Source: Myrica gale
Taxonomy: Eukaryota > Streptophyta > Magnoliopsida > Fagales > Myricaceae
Length of the DNA: 64,000 bases
Assembly (NCBI GenBank): GCA_963930655.1
Contig: OZ005604.1
Location: forward strand, 12,534,001-12,598,000
Direction of reading: 5' to 3'
A program made the translations under genes and the position numbers. Shown piece by piece: positions 42,375-53,745 of the stretch. Under the pieces are notes generated by a model. The model saw nothing but the letters and a program-made list of their open reading frames with translations. It was not told where the DNA came from and did no database searches. The number at the start of each line of letters is the position of its first letter. Positions within the stretch are counted from its first letter, which is position 1.

Positions 42375-43620
42375 TGTTAGCTTTTGTGCACAATCAAAAT
42401 TTTGATGATTTCAATAAATGGATCAAGTTTATAAAACGAACATCTTCAAAGACAAAGACGACTTGAAGAAATAAGAACAAGAAGATGCAAGGAGCTCAAA
42501 GTGAAGATTCAAGACCTTAGGGTATAATCCTTGTAACTCTTTGTTTTTCACTCTTGACAAGGATTATGAATCACACTTGCATATATTTCAAAACGTGCAT
42601 AAACCATTTTAAGTTTTGTTTGAAAGATTAAAATATTTTTAAAGGTTTCAAAATACTCCAAACAAACTCTCAAACCTTTCATACATATATAAGAAGTAAG
42701 CCTTTTAAAATTGGGTGTTTAAAAGTGATAAAAAAATATGGTTTTAAATGAACCGGTCTATGAAAATGATTTGTAGCCATCGAACGCTACATGAAGCGGA
42801 TGATGGGGCGCGTAGTCAAAATTTGACAGCATTCAAATTTTATGACCATTGGGTAACGACTACTTGAACCAGTCTACCGGTACATGAAGCGGTCGACCGG
42901 TACAACTATAAAATTGTCAAATCGACCCTTAACGACTAGTTTTCATATGTGTCCTATATATATACCTTCATTTCATCCAAAATGAATAACTAACGATCAC
43001 ATATCATTTCTACTACTTGAGAAATATTTTAAAATTTCCTATTCTATATTTCTCATATCATTCACACAAAAAACACTTTCATATCCTTGTCTTTGTGTAA
43101 ATAAAGAGATAGAACCTTCCACTTTTATATCCACTCTTTGAGAGAGTTTGTTCTTCCATCTTCATATCAAAAGAGTTGTTTCCTTTAGTGAGGTTGTTCA
43201 CTAAAGAAGAAGCTTTGAGAGAGTATATCTAAAGCTTGGTGAGGTTGTGAGTGGTGAGCCAGAAAAATCACTTGGGTGGGTTTGAGTGTTGAGCCCGGGA
43301 AAACACTTGTATGGTTCTCTAGCACCCGGAAGCTAGAGTGTAAGCTATTTGTTGAAGAATAGTGGAAAAACCTCAAGGCTCGGTAAATGAGCTTGAGGGG
43401 TGGATGTAGGCGGGTTTGCCGAACTACCTAAAAATCACGTGTTTGCTTCTCTATCCATACTCTTTACTTTTAACACATACTTACTCGTATTGTTTATTTT
43501 ATAGTTGTGCTAAAGTAGTATTTACTTGTAAATACGTCTTTGAGGGTCAATAGCGAAAAGTTTAGGAAACCAATTCAGCCCCCTCTTGGGTTGCCTTAAT
43601 CCGGTAATCTTGGACTTACA
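42375..43620 (+). repeat. Copia right LTR
   Basis: 1246 bases, TGTTAG..TTACA, the same total length as the left LTR. The two copies differ by many substitutions and small balancing indels, so the insertion is not very recent. Confidence 0.92.
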
Positions 43621-43624
43621 ATAT

Positions 43625-46600
43625 TGTGATACCTCTAACCTTTTGAGCTACTTTTGATATTCTCGTGTTAAGGTTTTTATTTAAAAACTTTAGTAATTGT
43701 GTTCTTTTTCCTTGGTAATTACTTTATTTTTCTAAATGCATGTTCTTAGTGCCTTGTTTAACATTTATAATTTGATTATTTACTTATAGAATTTCCTTCC
43801 TTTAATCTTTAAGTTAAGATCACTATATTTATTAGAATCACATGTGTTGGGTACCTAAATTGCAACAAATCTCTAAGTTAGCTCATTTCTTTTGTTAGTT
43901 ACCATTTTCTCCTTATGTCTTGGACTTTTGTGACCAATTATGATAGGTTAATTTACCTCATTAATTATTTCTAGTCATTTAGTAATTTTTATTTTCATCT
44001 TAAGCACCTTGGATTGGATCATTTGGACATGGGCCACTTATTTGGACCGAACTCTCACTATAAGGCCGAAATTTACCTAAAATCCACCTAGACTCAAGCC
44101 CAACCAAGTCAAGCCCATTAGCAAAGCTTGGCCCGCAATGTGCCACCAAATCTCCCCCAATCTTAGTGCATTTATATCTAGCTAAAAGACAAAAGAGCTT
44201 TTGTGACATTTGGCTTAAACAATCTACCCCTATCATCCCACCCCTAATTAGCCAATTTTCTTCTTTCAGTTAACTTCCCAATCACGATGACAAACTCTTG
44301 AAATTTCCAATAGACCCCTACACTTTCTTTTAGCCATCATTGCATGCAAAAAAGAGTATGAAAGCCACTTTTTGCTCTGACACACACGCACACACCTCAT
44401 TCACAAAAGTTTAGTCTTGTAGTTAGGGAGAGAGAGAAAAAGCCGTGCTGGAGAGAGAAAAAGAGAGAGAAATAGAGTGAGAGATAAAGAGAGTGAGGGA
44501 AGAGAAAAGAGAAAAGAGAAAGAAGAAGAGAGAAAGGGAGGGTCGGCCAAGAGAGAAAAGGGAGAGATAGGAAGAAAAAGGAAGAGGAGAAAGAGAGCTT
44601 GCAACCAAGACTAGGTAAGGGGTAGTTTATGCATTGTGTTTGAAAAAAAAAGGTGCCTTGCATGCGTTTTAGTTGTTGTTTGAAGTAAGATTGTGATTTA
44701 GTTATTGGATGCAAAGAGAAATGGTTTAGAAATGTTAAGGAACATGAGATCTAGTGTAGAGATTATTTGCATGTTGAAATGATTGATTTTTCTTCATGAA
44801 TATTGCTTGAGAAAGGTGTTGTGTTTATTTGTTATGACCTAAAGAATTGCTAAGCCACAACAGTCGCTTAGTAATGGGTAGGAAAAGGAGCCATGGGTAG
44901 GCCTTGGTTATTGTTGAACTTATTGCATGTTATTTCAATGCTATTGTGATGTGTTTTACATACATTTGTTGCAAAATATTATGATGAAGAGTTCTTGATG
45001 ATGGCCGAATGGTATGAAAGAGGTTATGTTGATGAAATGGTAGAACAAAGCCATGTAAATGAAGCCAAAGGGCTTAAAGATGGTTTTGTAAGGTGAAACC
45101 ATCAGATGTATGATTTTTAGACTGATTTTGAAGTTATTTGAACTATTGCATGTGATTTCTTACTATTTTGTCATCAAATGAGTGTTGTGACATTATTTTT
45201 TCAAGTAGGATGATTGAATCATAAGATTTAAAACATATGGATACTTAATTTTAACATGCAAATAGCTATTATAGGGTTTTTAAGTGAAATATGCTTGCTG
45301 TCCAAAAAGACCCCTATATTCCTTTGGAATGTTTACATGAAACTTTACAGATGTGTTCTATGAGCTCTTAGTAGGTCTTAGAAAAAATTTCAGCTCAAAA
45401 AGAGGTCGGAAAAGGTTGAAAATGCCCCTGGAGGTCTCTAAGGGCAGTTTTGGCATTTCTAATAAAATATTAGGGTAAATTTTTCCAAACGGTAACAAAA
45501 TTTCATGGCTGTGTAGATCATGAAAAATGGATGGAAATCCCAAATTGAAGCTGAAACCGAGTAGATGTAGGGGCTCAAATCACAAAAACTCGTTTAGTGG
45601 CCTCAATGGACTTTAGGCCCAATAACCCCAAACAATTCCAATAAGCCTTGAAACCTTCGGGATAGGCCCAATAGGGTCTAAGGAGGCCAAAGAGGCCTTC
45701 AATCATGAATTTTGTAAAGATTTAATGTTAAGTAATAATTTACATGATTAATTCTTTATTAATTTTAATTAAAAGAAAAAAGTATATTAATTCTTACTCA
45801 AAGGAAACAGTTAGAATAACTTAGACCTATTTCTAGAATTTCACTAATTTGAGAATTCCAAATGAAATACATGAATTTGATCTAGTAAGAGAACTTTGAT
45901 TTACGCAAGCTTTCCAATTCATTTATGTATTTGTTGATTATTTCTCTTAGGTCAATGTATGTTTGAATTAGCCATTGTGTGCAACGTTTGAGCATCAATA
46001 ACATTCACGATCAGGGAAGGAAAAAAATTGAGGAACCCCAAGCTTGCGAGGTGATTCTTGAAGTAAGGGTGATAGTACCGGGCACATTAGAAGAGTGCAA
46101 CCCCCCACTACAGGGACTGGCGGGCTCCTTCTGGGGCGCTTCAGTGTCAAAAGGATCCTGGTGCAAGTGGCATTGGATAAGTCCCACGAGGAGAGAATAG
46201 ATGCATATCCCGACTTTGGGGCTGAATAAAGGAGACATTGGGAATACCCCAGGAAACCCAGATGTTGAGCGAGTGCATTTCACGCATTATTGCATTGTTT
46301 ATATGCAATATTTGTTATGAATCATCGCATTTATGTCAATTTTTTTGGAACATGAATTTATGTTTGACACATAACATGTCTCCCTCCACGACCTTACTGA
46401 GTCTGTAGGATTCACCCTTTTATTTCTGCTTGCGTTTGCCTTTTAATTATCAAGCAGGACAATGTTTTTCTACGAGACTGATGAGATCTTAGACGCAGGG
46501 CAATACGTAGTAGTTTTGAAGATCCAAGTGTGGATCTTCGAGGACTTTCAAGTATTCAGTGGAATACGAGCCCCACTGGTACTTGAAAGACTTTTCGGTT

Positions 46601-47388
46601 CCTGCCTCCAACGACCTTGGCTAGGTGGGCTTCAAGTACGTCGGGCGATGACGTTGCTGACCTCACCTCGGATATCGAGGATGAGGAGTAGGGGTTAGGA
46701 TTTGTTTTGTAACCCTAGAGTTGTTCTGTTACTATCTTTTGATGACATTGCTTTAACTATTTTTGATCCTTGAAACACAGTTGTATAGGCTAGGTGAGAT
46801 ATAGGAAGCTCACACTTTTGTATCATAGGAATTCTTGATGTTTGCAGGTATTTAATTATTTAATAAGGTTTAAATTGAGCTAATGGGAAGAGCATAATTC
46901 AGGCTAAGCCGAGAGAGCAAATCCTAGTTGAGCTGGTCTAGTAAAAGCAACACACTATTCGGTTCTTGGATTCTAACAGGAGCTACAAACCTCGGATTTA
47001 GGTGTCGTTTTTCTTATTAGAAATCTAAGATGCAAACCTAAAATTATATGCAGAGAAAAAATCTCAGTTATGGGATTTTGAAGTTCAAACTCAAGAAAAA
47101 AAATGTAGAAGTCCGAATCTGTCCAAAAGTTACTACAGCCCAGAACCTGTTTGGATTTGGCCTCTATCTGGAATTCTAGAAGTCAGAAAAATACATTCCT
47201 AGATGCGTTGGAAATATGAGAATGAGATTTAAAAGTGTTGTGAAGGATCAAATACCAAATTATGACATTTTGATCTTCGCCTTAGACCAAAGGGTCAGCA
47301 AGACGTACAAGGGAAGATCTACAAAATAGGGCACTCTGTGTCTTGATGTCGTAGGTAGAAATGAGGTGTAGAATACGCCATAAAGGGA
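43625..47388 (+). mobile_element. 5' part of a long gypsy-type LTR and attached unassigned DNA
   Basis: Begins TGTGATACCTCTAACCTTTT and aligns by eye with the solo LTR starting at 47394 up to about 45760 (compare 45290-45740 with 49870-50330: AAAATGCCCCTGGAGGTCTC, GTAGGGGCTCAAATCACAAA). It contains a GA-rich stretch (44410-44600). After 45760 the match is lost. Around 46390 a LTR-internal phrase CTTACTGAGTCTGTAGGATT recalls 14706 and 54040. No LTR end (GGGGCGTGACA) is present, so it is truncated or replaced. From about 46780 to 47388 the minus strand may continue the broken reading of 56006-56398. Confidence 0.6.
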
Positions 47389-50300
47389 GCATGTGTGACA
47401 CCCCTAACCTTTTGAGCTCCTTGTGAGACTTTTGTATTAAAGTTTTCCTTTTAATACGTTTAGTAATTTTTTGTCATTTTCCATATTATTTGTTTATTTT
47501 CTAAATTTGTGCCTTGTTTAATATTTGACGATTTTGTTAATTGCTTATAGAATTGATTTCCTTTACCTCTCAATCTTTGAATTAAGATCACTATTTTTAT
47601 TGCAATTTATGCGTTAAAATTGTCTAATTGGTTTGATTTTATTTTCTCTAATATTTTAGAGAAATTTGGTTAATTTTTCATATATGGCCAAATTTCCCTT
47701 TCTTGGTTTAAATATTGTATTTTTGACCATGATTTTAATAAATTCTCTTTCTTATATTAATGTGATTTTATTTGACTAATTTGTTTTTATTATTTCAGAC
47801 ATTTGATTTTATTGGAGCTTAATTATTTTTAAAATTTTTATTTAATTGCAACAAAAGAAGAAAAAAAAATGAAAAAGAGACTTAAGGCTGGGAGAGGGGA
47901 TGTGTCCCACTCTCCCAACAAGGCTATACACTTGCGTGAATTTCCTTCACGCAAGGGGGAAGCCTTTTTATTAACCAAACAAACATTTTTTTTATGAAAA
48001 CCAAAATGCACTCATTCGAATAAGAGAGAAGGGGCAGGGACGTATGATAGAGAGAAGAGAGTGATGCTTCGTTTGGCATCACCGTGAGAAGGAGAGAGAG
48101 AGGTAGAGAGAGAAGCTGAGAGAAAGGGAAACACTTAGAGCTTGCTAGGGGAAAATGAAGAAGAAGAAGAAGATGAGGAGCAGCAAGGAGAAATAGGTTG
48201 CTGCCGAGTAAGAGAGGTCTTGATCAAGCTTCGGAAGCTAAGAAGAGCATAGGTAAAGGGATTAGATGCATTGATTTAGGGTTTAAAAGGGGATCCGTGA
48301 GCCATGTCGGGTGTTTGATTTTGCATAGAAATTCTGTTCTTCTTGCATGTTCTATTCGATGAAAAATTTTGAGTGTAGGAAGACATGCACAGTTAGATTT
48401 TTGGTTATTTCAAAGGAAAATATTGATGTGCCATAGGTGTTTGATGAAAATTTTGAAAGGAAAATGAGAGTTAATTTCTTCTATAGTCTTGTGCAAGGTA
48501 ACGGTAAATTAATTTAATCCTTAAACAGAATCTGGAGGACACCGTTTATGACATTAAAGAGTTATATAATTGTTGTCACTTTTGATTTCAATTTTGCATG
48601 TGTTTTATACGGTTGTTGTTTAGTGGTAGTCTGTTCGAAACACTGGAAGTTAAGAGTAGTTAGTGGCATGCATTGTGTGTTGTGCGATGAAATGATGGAA
48701 AGAAATGATAAATATCATTTGCATGTGGTTGATTTACTAGTTTTCTTATCTGAAGATATTGAGTTTTGAGGGTCAAACTTTGAAATCACATGGGATGATG
48801 GGTTTTCGTTTGTGGTTGTAACCGAGATGCATCCACGAATTTTAGTTGGTTGATTTGAAAATGATCTTTAAAGTGGTGTGCAGCATCTAAAGGGGTTGAG
48901 TTATTTAATGAATGGAGGTTGTGTTTTGTCCTGCATGATAGATTAGTCACTCATTTTTGTGTTGTCAAAAAAGCACATGTTATGAGTATAAATGGTAAGG
49001 AAAATAGGTATCAAATTTGAGAGTAAAAGTGAAGAAGATCATGGCTTGGATTGTTGTAGCAAAGATTAGAAATTTGCAAAAAAAAATAGAGTATAACTTT
49101 TGTATTCATTATATCCCTTGTGATTGTCGAAAAGATTTTTTTTTTCTTGTTGATGTTAGTCATTGACGTGATGCATTATAAAGGTAGAAAGAGGTATGTT
49201 ATAGCATGTAAATGAGGAAGCTTTGAATAAAGGTAAAGGCTTTGGTAAACCAACTGCATGTTTCTGAAGTTTAACATTTAGCTTCTGAAGAAAATTGTAT
49301 AAGAAAGAAAATAGACATTTTGCTACGAATTTGAAGCTGAAACTTGCGGAGAGAATTTGATTTATCTGTTACTGTGTTAGGTGGAAATTAAAGAAACATT
49401 CACAATGTATTAGAACTCAGTTAGTAAGGAAAAAGATATCCAAAGTCTTGTTATAGTTGCCGGAAATTTTACACGTATCATTCTTTACCTTAATGATGTC
49501 TTTTGTTTTTCTAAATTACCTTGATGATGTCTATTGCATGTATTTGATGCAAATTGGTGCAAGATGGGAACTTTAGTCTTGGCCGAATGACAAAGATGAG
49601 GTTTGGATGTAAAGATGACAAAGTAAGGCCATACAAGAGAGATTAAAGAGCTCAAGGATAAAGTTTACAATTAAATTGTGTGCATGTCATCATATGCATG
49701 AATTTGTAAGAATTGTGAAATTGATCATGATTTGGGTACATTATTCTTGCTATTTTCCCACCATATGTGTGTTGTGATTTCATTTATAGGAGTAAAGTGA
49801 GTGGGTCATGGGTTTAAAGGCATACTGATGTTAGATCTATAACATGCAAAATACTTAATTAGGGAGTTGTTAAGAAAGTGCCTGGTGTCCAAAACGATCC
49901 TAATATTCCTTTTGGATTTTAGCATGAAATTTTCCATATAGGTTTTATGAGTGTTCAGTATGTTTCTATAAAAATTTTCAGCTCAATCGGAGGTTAGGAA
50001 ACGTCGAAAATGCCCCTAGAGGTTTCTAAGGGCAGTTTCGACATTTCACACAAAACGTTAGGGTAAAAAGGTCCAAATGGGATAAATTACTCTATGGATG
50101 TGTAGAGAATTATAAAAGGATGGGGTGGCCCAAATTTGAGTTCAAACCAAGTAGATTTAGGGGCTCAAATCACAAAGCCCGTTTAGCGGCCTAAATGGAC
50201 TTTAGGCTCACTGACCTCTTACCAAGCCCAGTAAACCTTGAAACCTTAGACATAGGCCCCTTAGGGTCTAATGAGGCCCAAGAGGCCCTCACTCATGGAG

Positions 50301-52744
50301 TTTAGTTAAGATTTGATATTGATTGATAATTGACATGTATTAAGCTATTTTAAAAGAAAAGGGTATGCTCTGTGCTACATGCAACAACAATTCGGGTACA
50401 CTATTTTAGAGGGGTAAATTCGCTCCCTTGCTTTCATGGATGTCCCAGTTATTTTCAGCACCTCCTTAGGGGTTTAAATAGGTTCTTGAATGTTGGTTAT
50501 GACATTGAGAGATTTTGGGTGTTGTAGTGGATAAAAGCTTTGAAGATTGGATGAAATCTGCGATGTACAACTGCCTAGAGAGAAAAATTCCAGATTTGAG
50601 GAAGTAGGCATGGCGGTGTTGCTGCCATAAGTGCTCTTATTGTCAATGAGACTAGTAGATTGGGTATAGTTTGCTTATTTTTGTAGCAAGCCACAGAAAT
50701 AATCCAAACTCTTGAGTAAATGGTTGCTGGAAATTGTGATGCTGGAAGAGACCATAGTTGCTGCTGTTAATAAATGTAATTGGTTGAAAATAAAACTTCT
50801 TTGTTGTTGTTGTTGTTGCACCTATAGAGGCCAGACCTTATCTATTATGAAATATTGTTGTTGTTGGGGAAAACGTAGCATTGATAAGTTTGACCTATAA
50901 TGTTGGAGATCACTAAGAATTATAGAGTAGACTTGTTAAACTAGTTGCTAAAATTAGTTTCTGCAGATCACAAAGCTAAAATTACGAGTAACCTTGATGT
51001 CATATTTTATCCCTTGATCTTAAGAGAGAGCATAGGTGTGAGACCCCGTACTTCGTTTTGCTATCTTTCTATGTATTTGTTTTTTATTTAACTCAAGAGG
51101 GCATATTTTTTGCCAATGTATGACTTAAATTTAATACTTATGGTAGTTTGTTTTATTGTCATTGTGAAACTTTATTGGTGCAATTCTATTATTTTCCCAA
51201 GAGCCAAATTTTTCCAAGGTACCTTTCTTTTATGAACTAATTTTTCCATTTGCTTATAACTATGCCACCATGATTTTTGAAATTAAATATATGAAGAGAA
51301 TTTTATTTCTTATTGCCGAAATTCTCTAAGTAGAAATCATTGCATGATAATCTATAGTTATGAAATTTACGTTGAGCATATAGATTATATTGTGTCCTTG
51401 ATTAGGTAACCTTAATCTTCATTAGGTAGTCTTAAGCATCATTAGAAGAACTAAATGATAAGTTAGTGTGCCTATTATAGAGATAAGTTAGTGTGCATAT
51501 AAAGGAGATAAGCTATTGTGTTTATAGAGATAAGTTGATATGCTTGTTGGTCATAAGCTAATGTACTTATATTAGAGATAAGTCAATGTGCCTATGTGAT
51601 AAGAGAAAGATGAAGTGAAAATTTGAAATAGCTTTTAGAGTACATCACCTGAAGGCCTTGGGAGCAAAGGTAAGAAGAGACAAAATGAGATAAGGTGACA
51701 TTGTATTATAGGCTGCCGCCCATAGCAACCAATGGCTATAGGCGATACAAACAAGAGAAATCTCCCCCCCTTCACGTGTTAGCCCTCTCCCAACCTCATT
51801 TGATTTCACTCCCTCACCTTCTCACTTCGCATAACCTCTCCCTTGCTCAGCTCTCCCTTGTGGCCGAACCCTTCATCAACTTCAGCTCATTTCCCTTTTG
51901 ATAGAAACACACATCATCTCCTTTCCTTCACCACACCCTTACCACAAGCTTCACCACAGCACCCCCTTTTTGCTACCGTCTCAGCACTTTGAAGCCACAC
52001 AAGAGAGTGGAACCGAGAGTTAGAGAAATAGAAGGTCCTGGTGTTAGCCGAGAGTCATAGTGAGGGATAAAGGTAAAGTTTGGTCTTTGCATGTCTATCT
52101 CTTTGTTCTTTCCTCCATAGGTTCTGACCTTGAGCATTTTGTGCTAGGTACCAGCTTTGTGTCCTTTTATTTTGTAAATGCATGAATGTTAGATCTGTTT
52201 AGGTTGTGTTTGTTGGAAGAAATGTTGTGGTTGTTGTTGGAGGAAGGGATTAATTGGAGGTTGAATACATTTTGGCTTGAGGAATTATCATGCATGCTTG
52301 TATATTGTGTGGGTTTGGTCATATTCACCTGGATTTGCATGCTTAAATTGTGAACTTGGTTGCTGGAGGAAGAAATTTCATGTGGGTTGTGAAGAAGATT
52401 TCATGCATGTGAGTGTTGTTGGCCGAATGGCTTGGAAATGGAAATCTAGTTAATGATATAATGGTTTGGAGTTAGAAACCCTAAGTAGCACAAGATTAAT
52501 AAGTGAGATTGTGCATATATATAATGCTTATGGCCGAACAGGTGTAGTTGTTAAAAGAAAATTTGGTTGTGAAATGTGAACCTAAGCATCTTATGTTAAG
52601 AGAAGTGCCACGGGTTGGATGGAAGATGAAGATTGTTTAGGCATGTATTAGAGTGTGTGGAATTGTTTATGGTCAGAAGAATCAAGCTAGGGATCATGAT
52701 TAGGTTGTTGGAATAGGAAGATTTTAGCACCCTGTTTTTAGGTA

Positions 52745-52965
52745 ACATCGCGCTCGACCAGCGTGCGGCAGGCGCTCGAGCGGCCTTAAGGAAATATGAT
52801 GGACAGTGTCTTGCCGTCTGACCAACGCTCGACAGGTGCTCGAGCGACCTTTGGAAATTTCACACAGAGAGTTGGCGCTCGACTGCCGCTCGAGCGAGGG
52901 TTGATGGAAGTTGGACAGTGAGTTGGCGCTCAACCGGTGCTCGACAGGCGCTCGAGCGGGCCTTG
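52745..52965. repeat. GC-rich palindromic repeat cluster in LTR
   Basis: Four units pair CGCTCGAC(C) with CGCTCGAGCG at about 52752-52783, 52826-52850, 52875-52900 and 52926-52962, separated by 25-50 bases of LTR sequence. The core is self-complementary and could form short hairpins. It is absent from the related 13790-15044 fragment because that fragment starts downstream. Confidence 0.8.
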
Positions 52966-53619
52966 TTAAAATCTCATATATGTTGACATTGGAGTTCCAA
53001 ATGAAGTCTTGTGAACTCTAGCATTGAGGATAGTTGAATAAACTTAGTTATTAAGGTTAGGATGGCGGGAAATTCATGAATAGACTTGAAATCATTGATG
53101 TTTGGGAAGAACAAGTGTACCTAGTTGATTGAGTATTGCATAGTGATCTATTTGGCAATCGTATAGGAGATGTTTGATGCTTATATTTAATTGTCCTTCT
53201 TCATTTGTTTTACGAAAACTAGTTAAGTAATCTTTTGTAAACAAAATCGTATTTTCAAGGATAAGTACTTTTGGAACCGAAATAATTATAAGTGTTTCTT
53301 TCTGTCTATGTGATTGATTCCAAAACATCTAAATGTAGTAATTGAATCGCTTGTAGGCGAAGCACCGTCTCATTATCAAGAGAAGCAAGGTAAGTGGAAG
53401 TAAGTGGTGTAAGTATCAACTTACATTTTTACAAAACTGGGATGATACACTGCATGGTTTTACATGAGCAAGCATGACATCATAAGCAAGCATGTCATTA
53501 CACGAACATTGCATGATTTTTCTAAAAGAATTTTTATGCAATGATGTATGGAGAGTTTTATGATAAGTCAAGTTAAGTTATGGGCTCTGGTCGGTATCGT
53601 ACCATCAAGGAGGGCACTC

Positions 53620-53745
53620 ATACCGAAGGACGAATACGAGAAGGATGGGTGAACCCTAGAGGTAAGTGCAACCACACTGAAGGACGAATGCGAGAAGGTG
53701 TGGACCTCCAAGGATCGTGACTAGCCACTGAAGGACGAATGCGAG
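53620..53745. repeat. Tandem 20-mer variants in LTR
   Basis: GAAGGACGAATGCGAGAAGG or close variants occur four times, near 53624, 53680, 53729 and in shortened form, each within CCACT..GTG(G) context. The paralogue at 14309-14380 has only two to three diverged copies. Confidence 0.7.

Larger units (their letters stand above)
38807..43620 (+). mobile_element. Ty1/copia-type retrotransposon, gag-only (non-autonomous)
   Basis: Two direct LTRs of 1246 bases each (38807-40052 and 42375-43620) begin TGTT and end in TTACA (mutated to TTAAA in the left copy). The 5-bp duplication ATATT lies at 38802-38806 and 43621-43625. A primer-binding site (TTGGTATCGGAGC, initiator-Met tRNA type) follows the left LTR, and a polypurine tract (AAAAAGGGGGAGA, 42361) precedes the right one. 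The 2.3-kb interior encodes only gag-like protein in broken frames. No protease, integrase or reverse transcriptase is present. Movement would have needed enzymes from a relative. Confidence 0.92.

Noticed and set aside
44397..44714. Overlapping minus-strand Leu/Ser/Phe-rich frames that look like membrane proteins
   Set aside because: They are translations of a GA-rich tract within a gypsy LTR. Three shifted frames give similar output.
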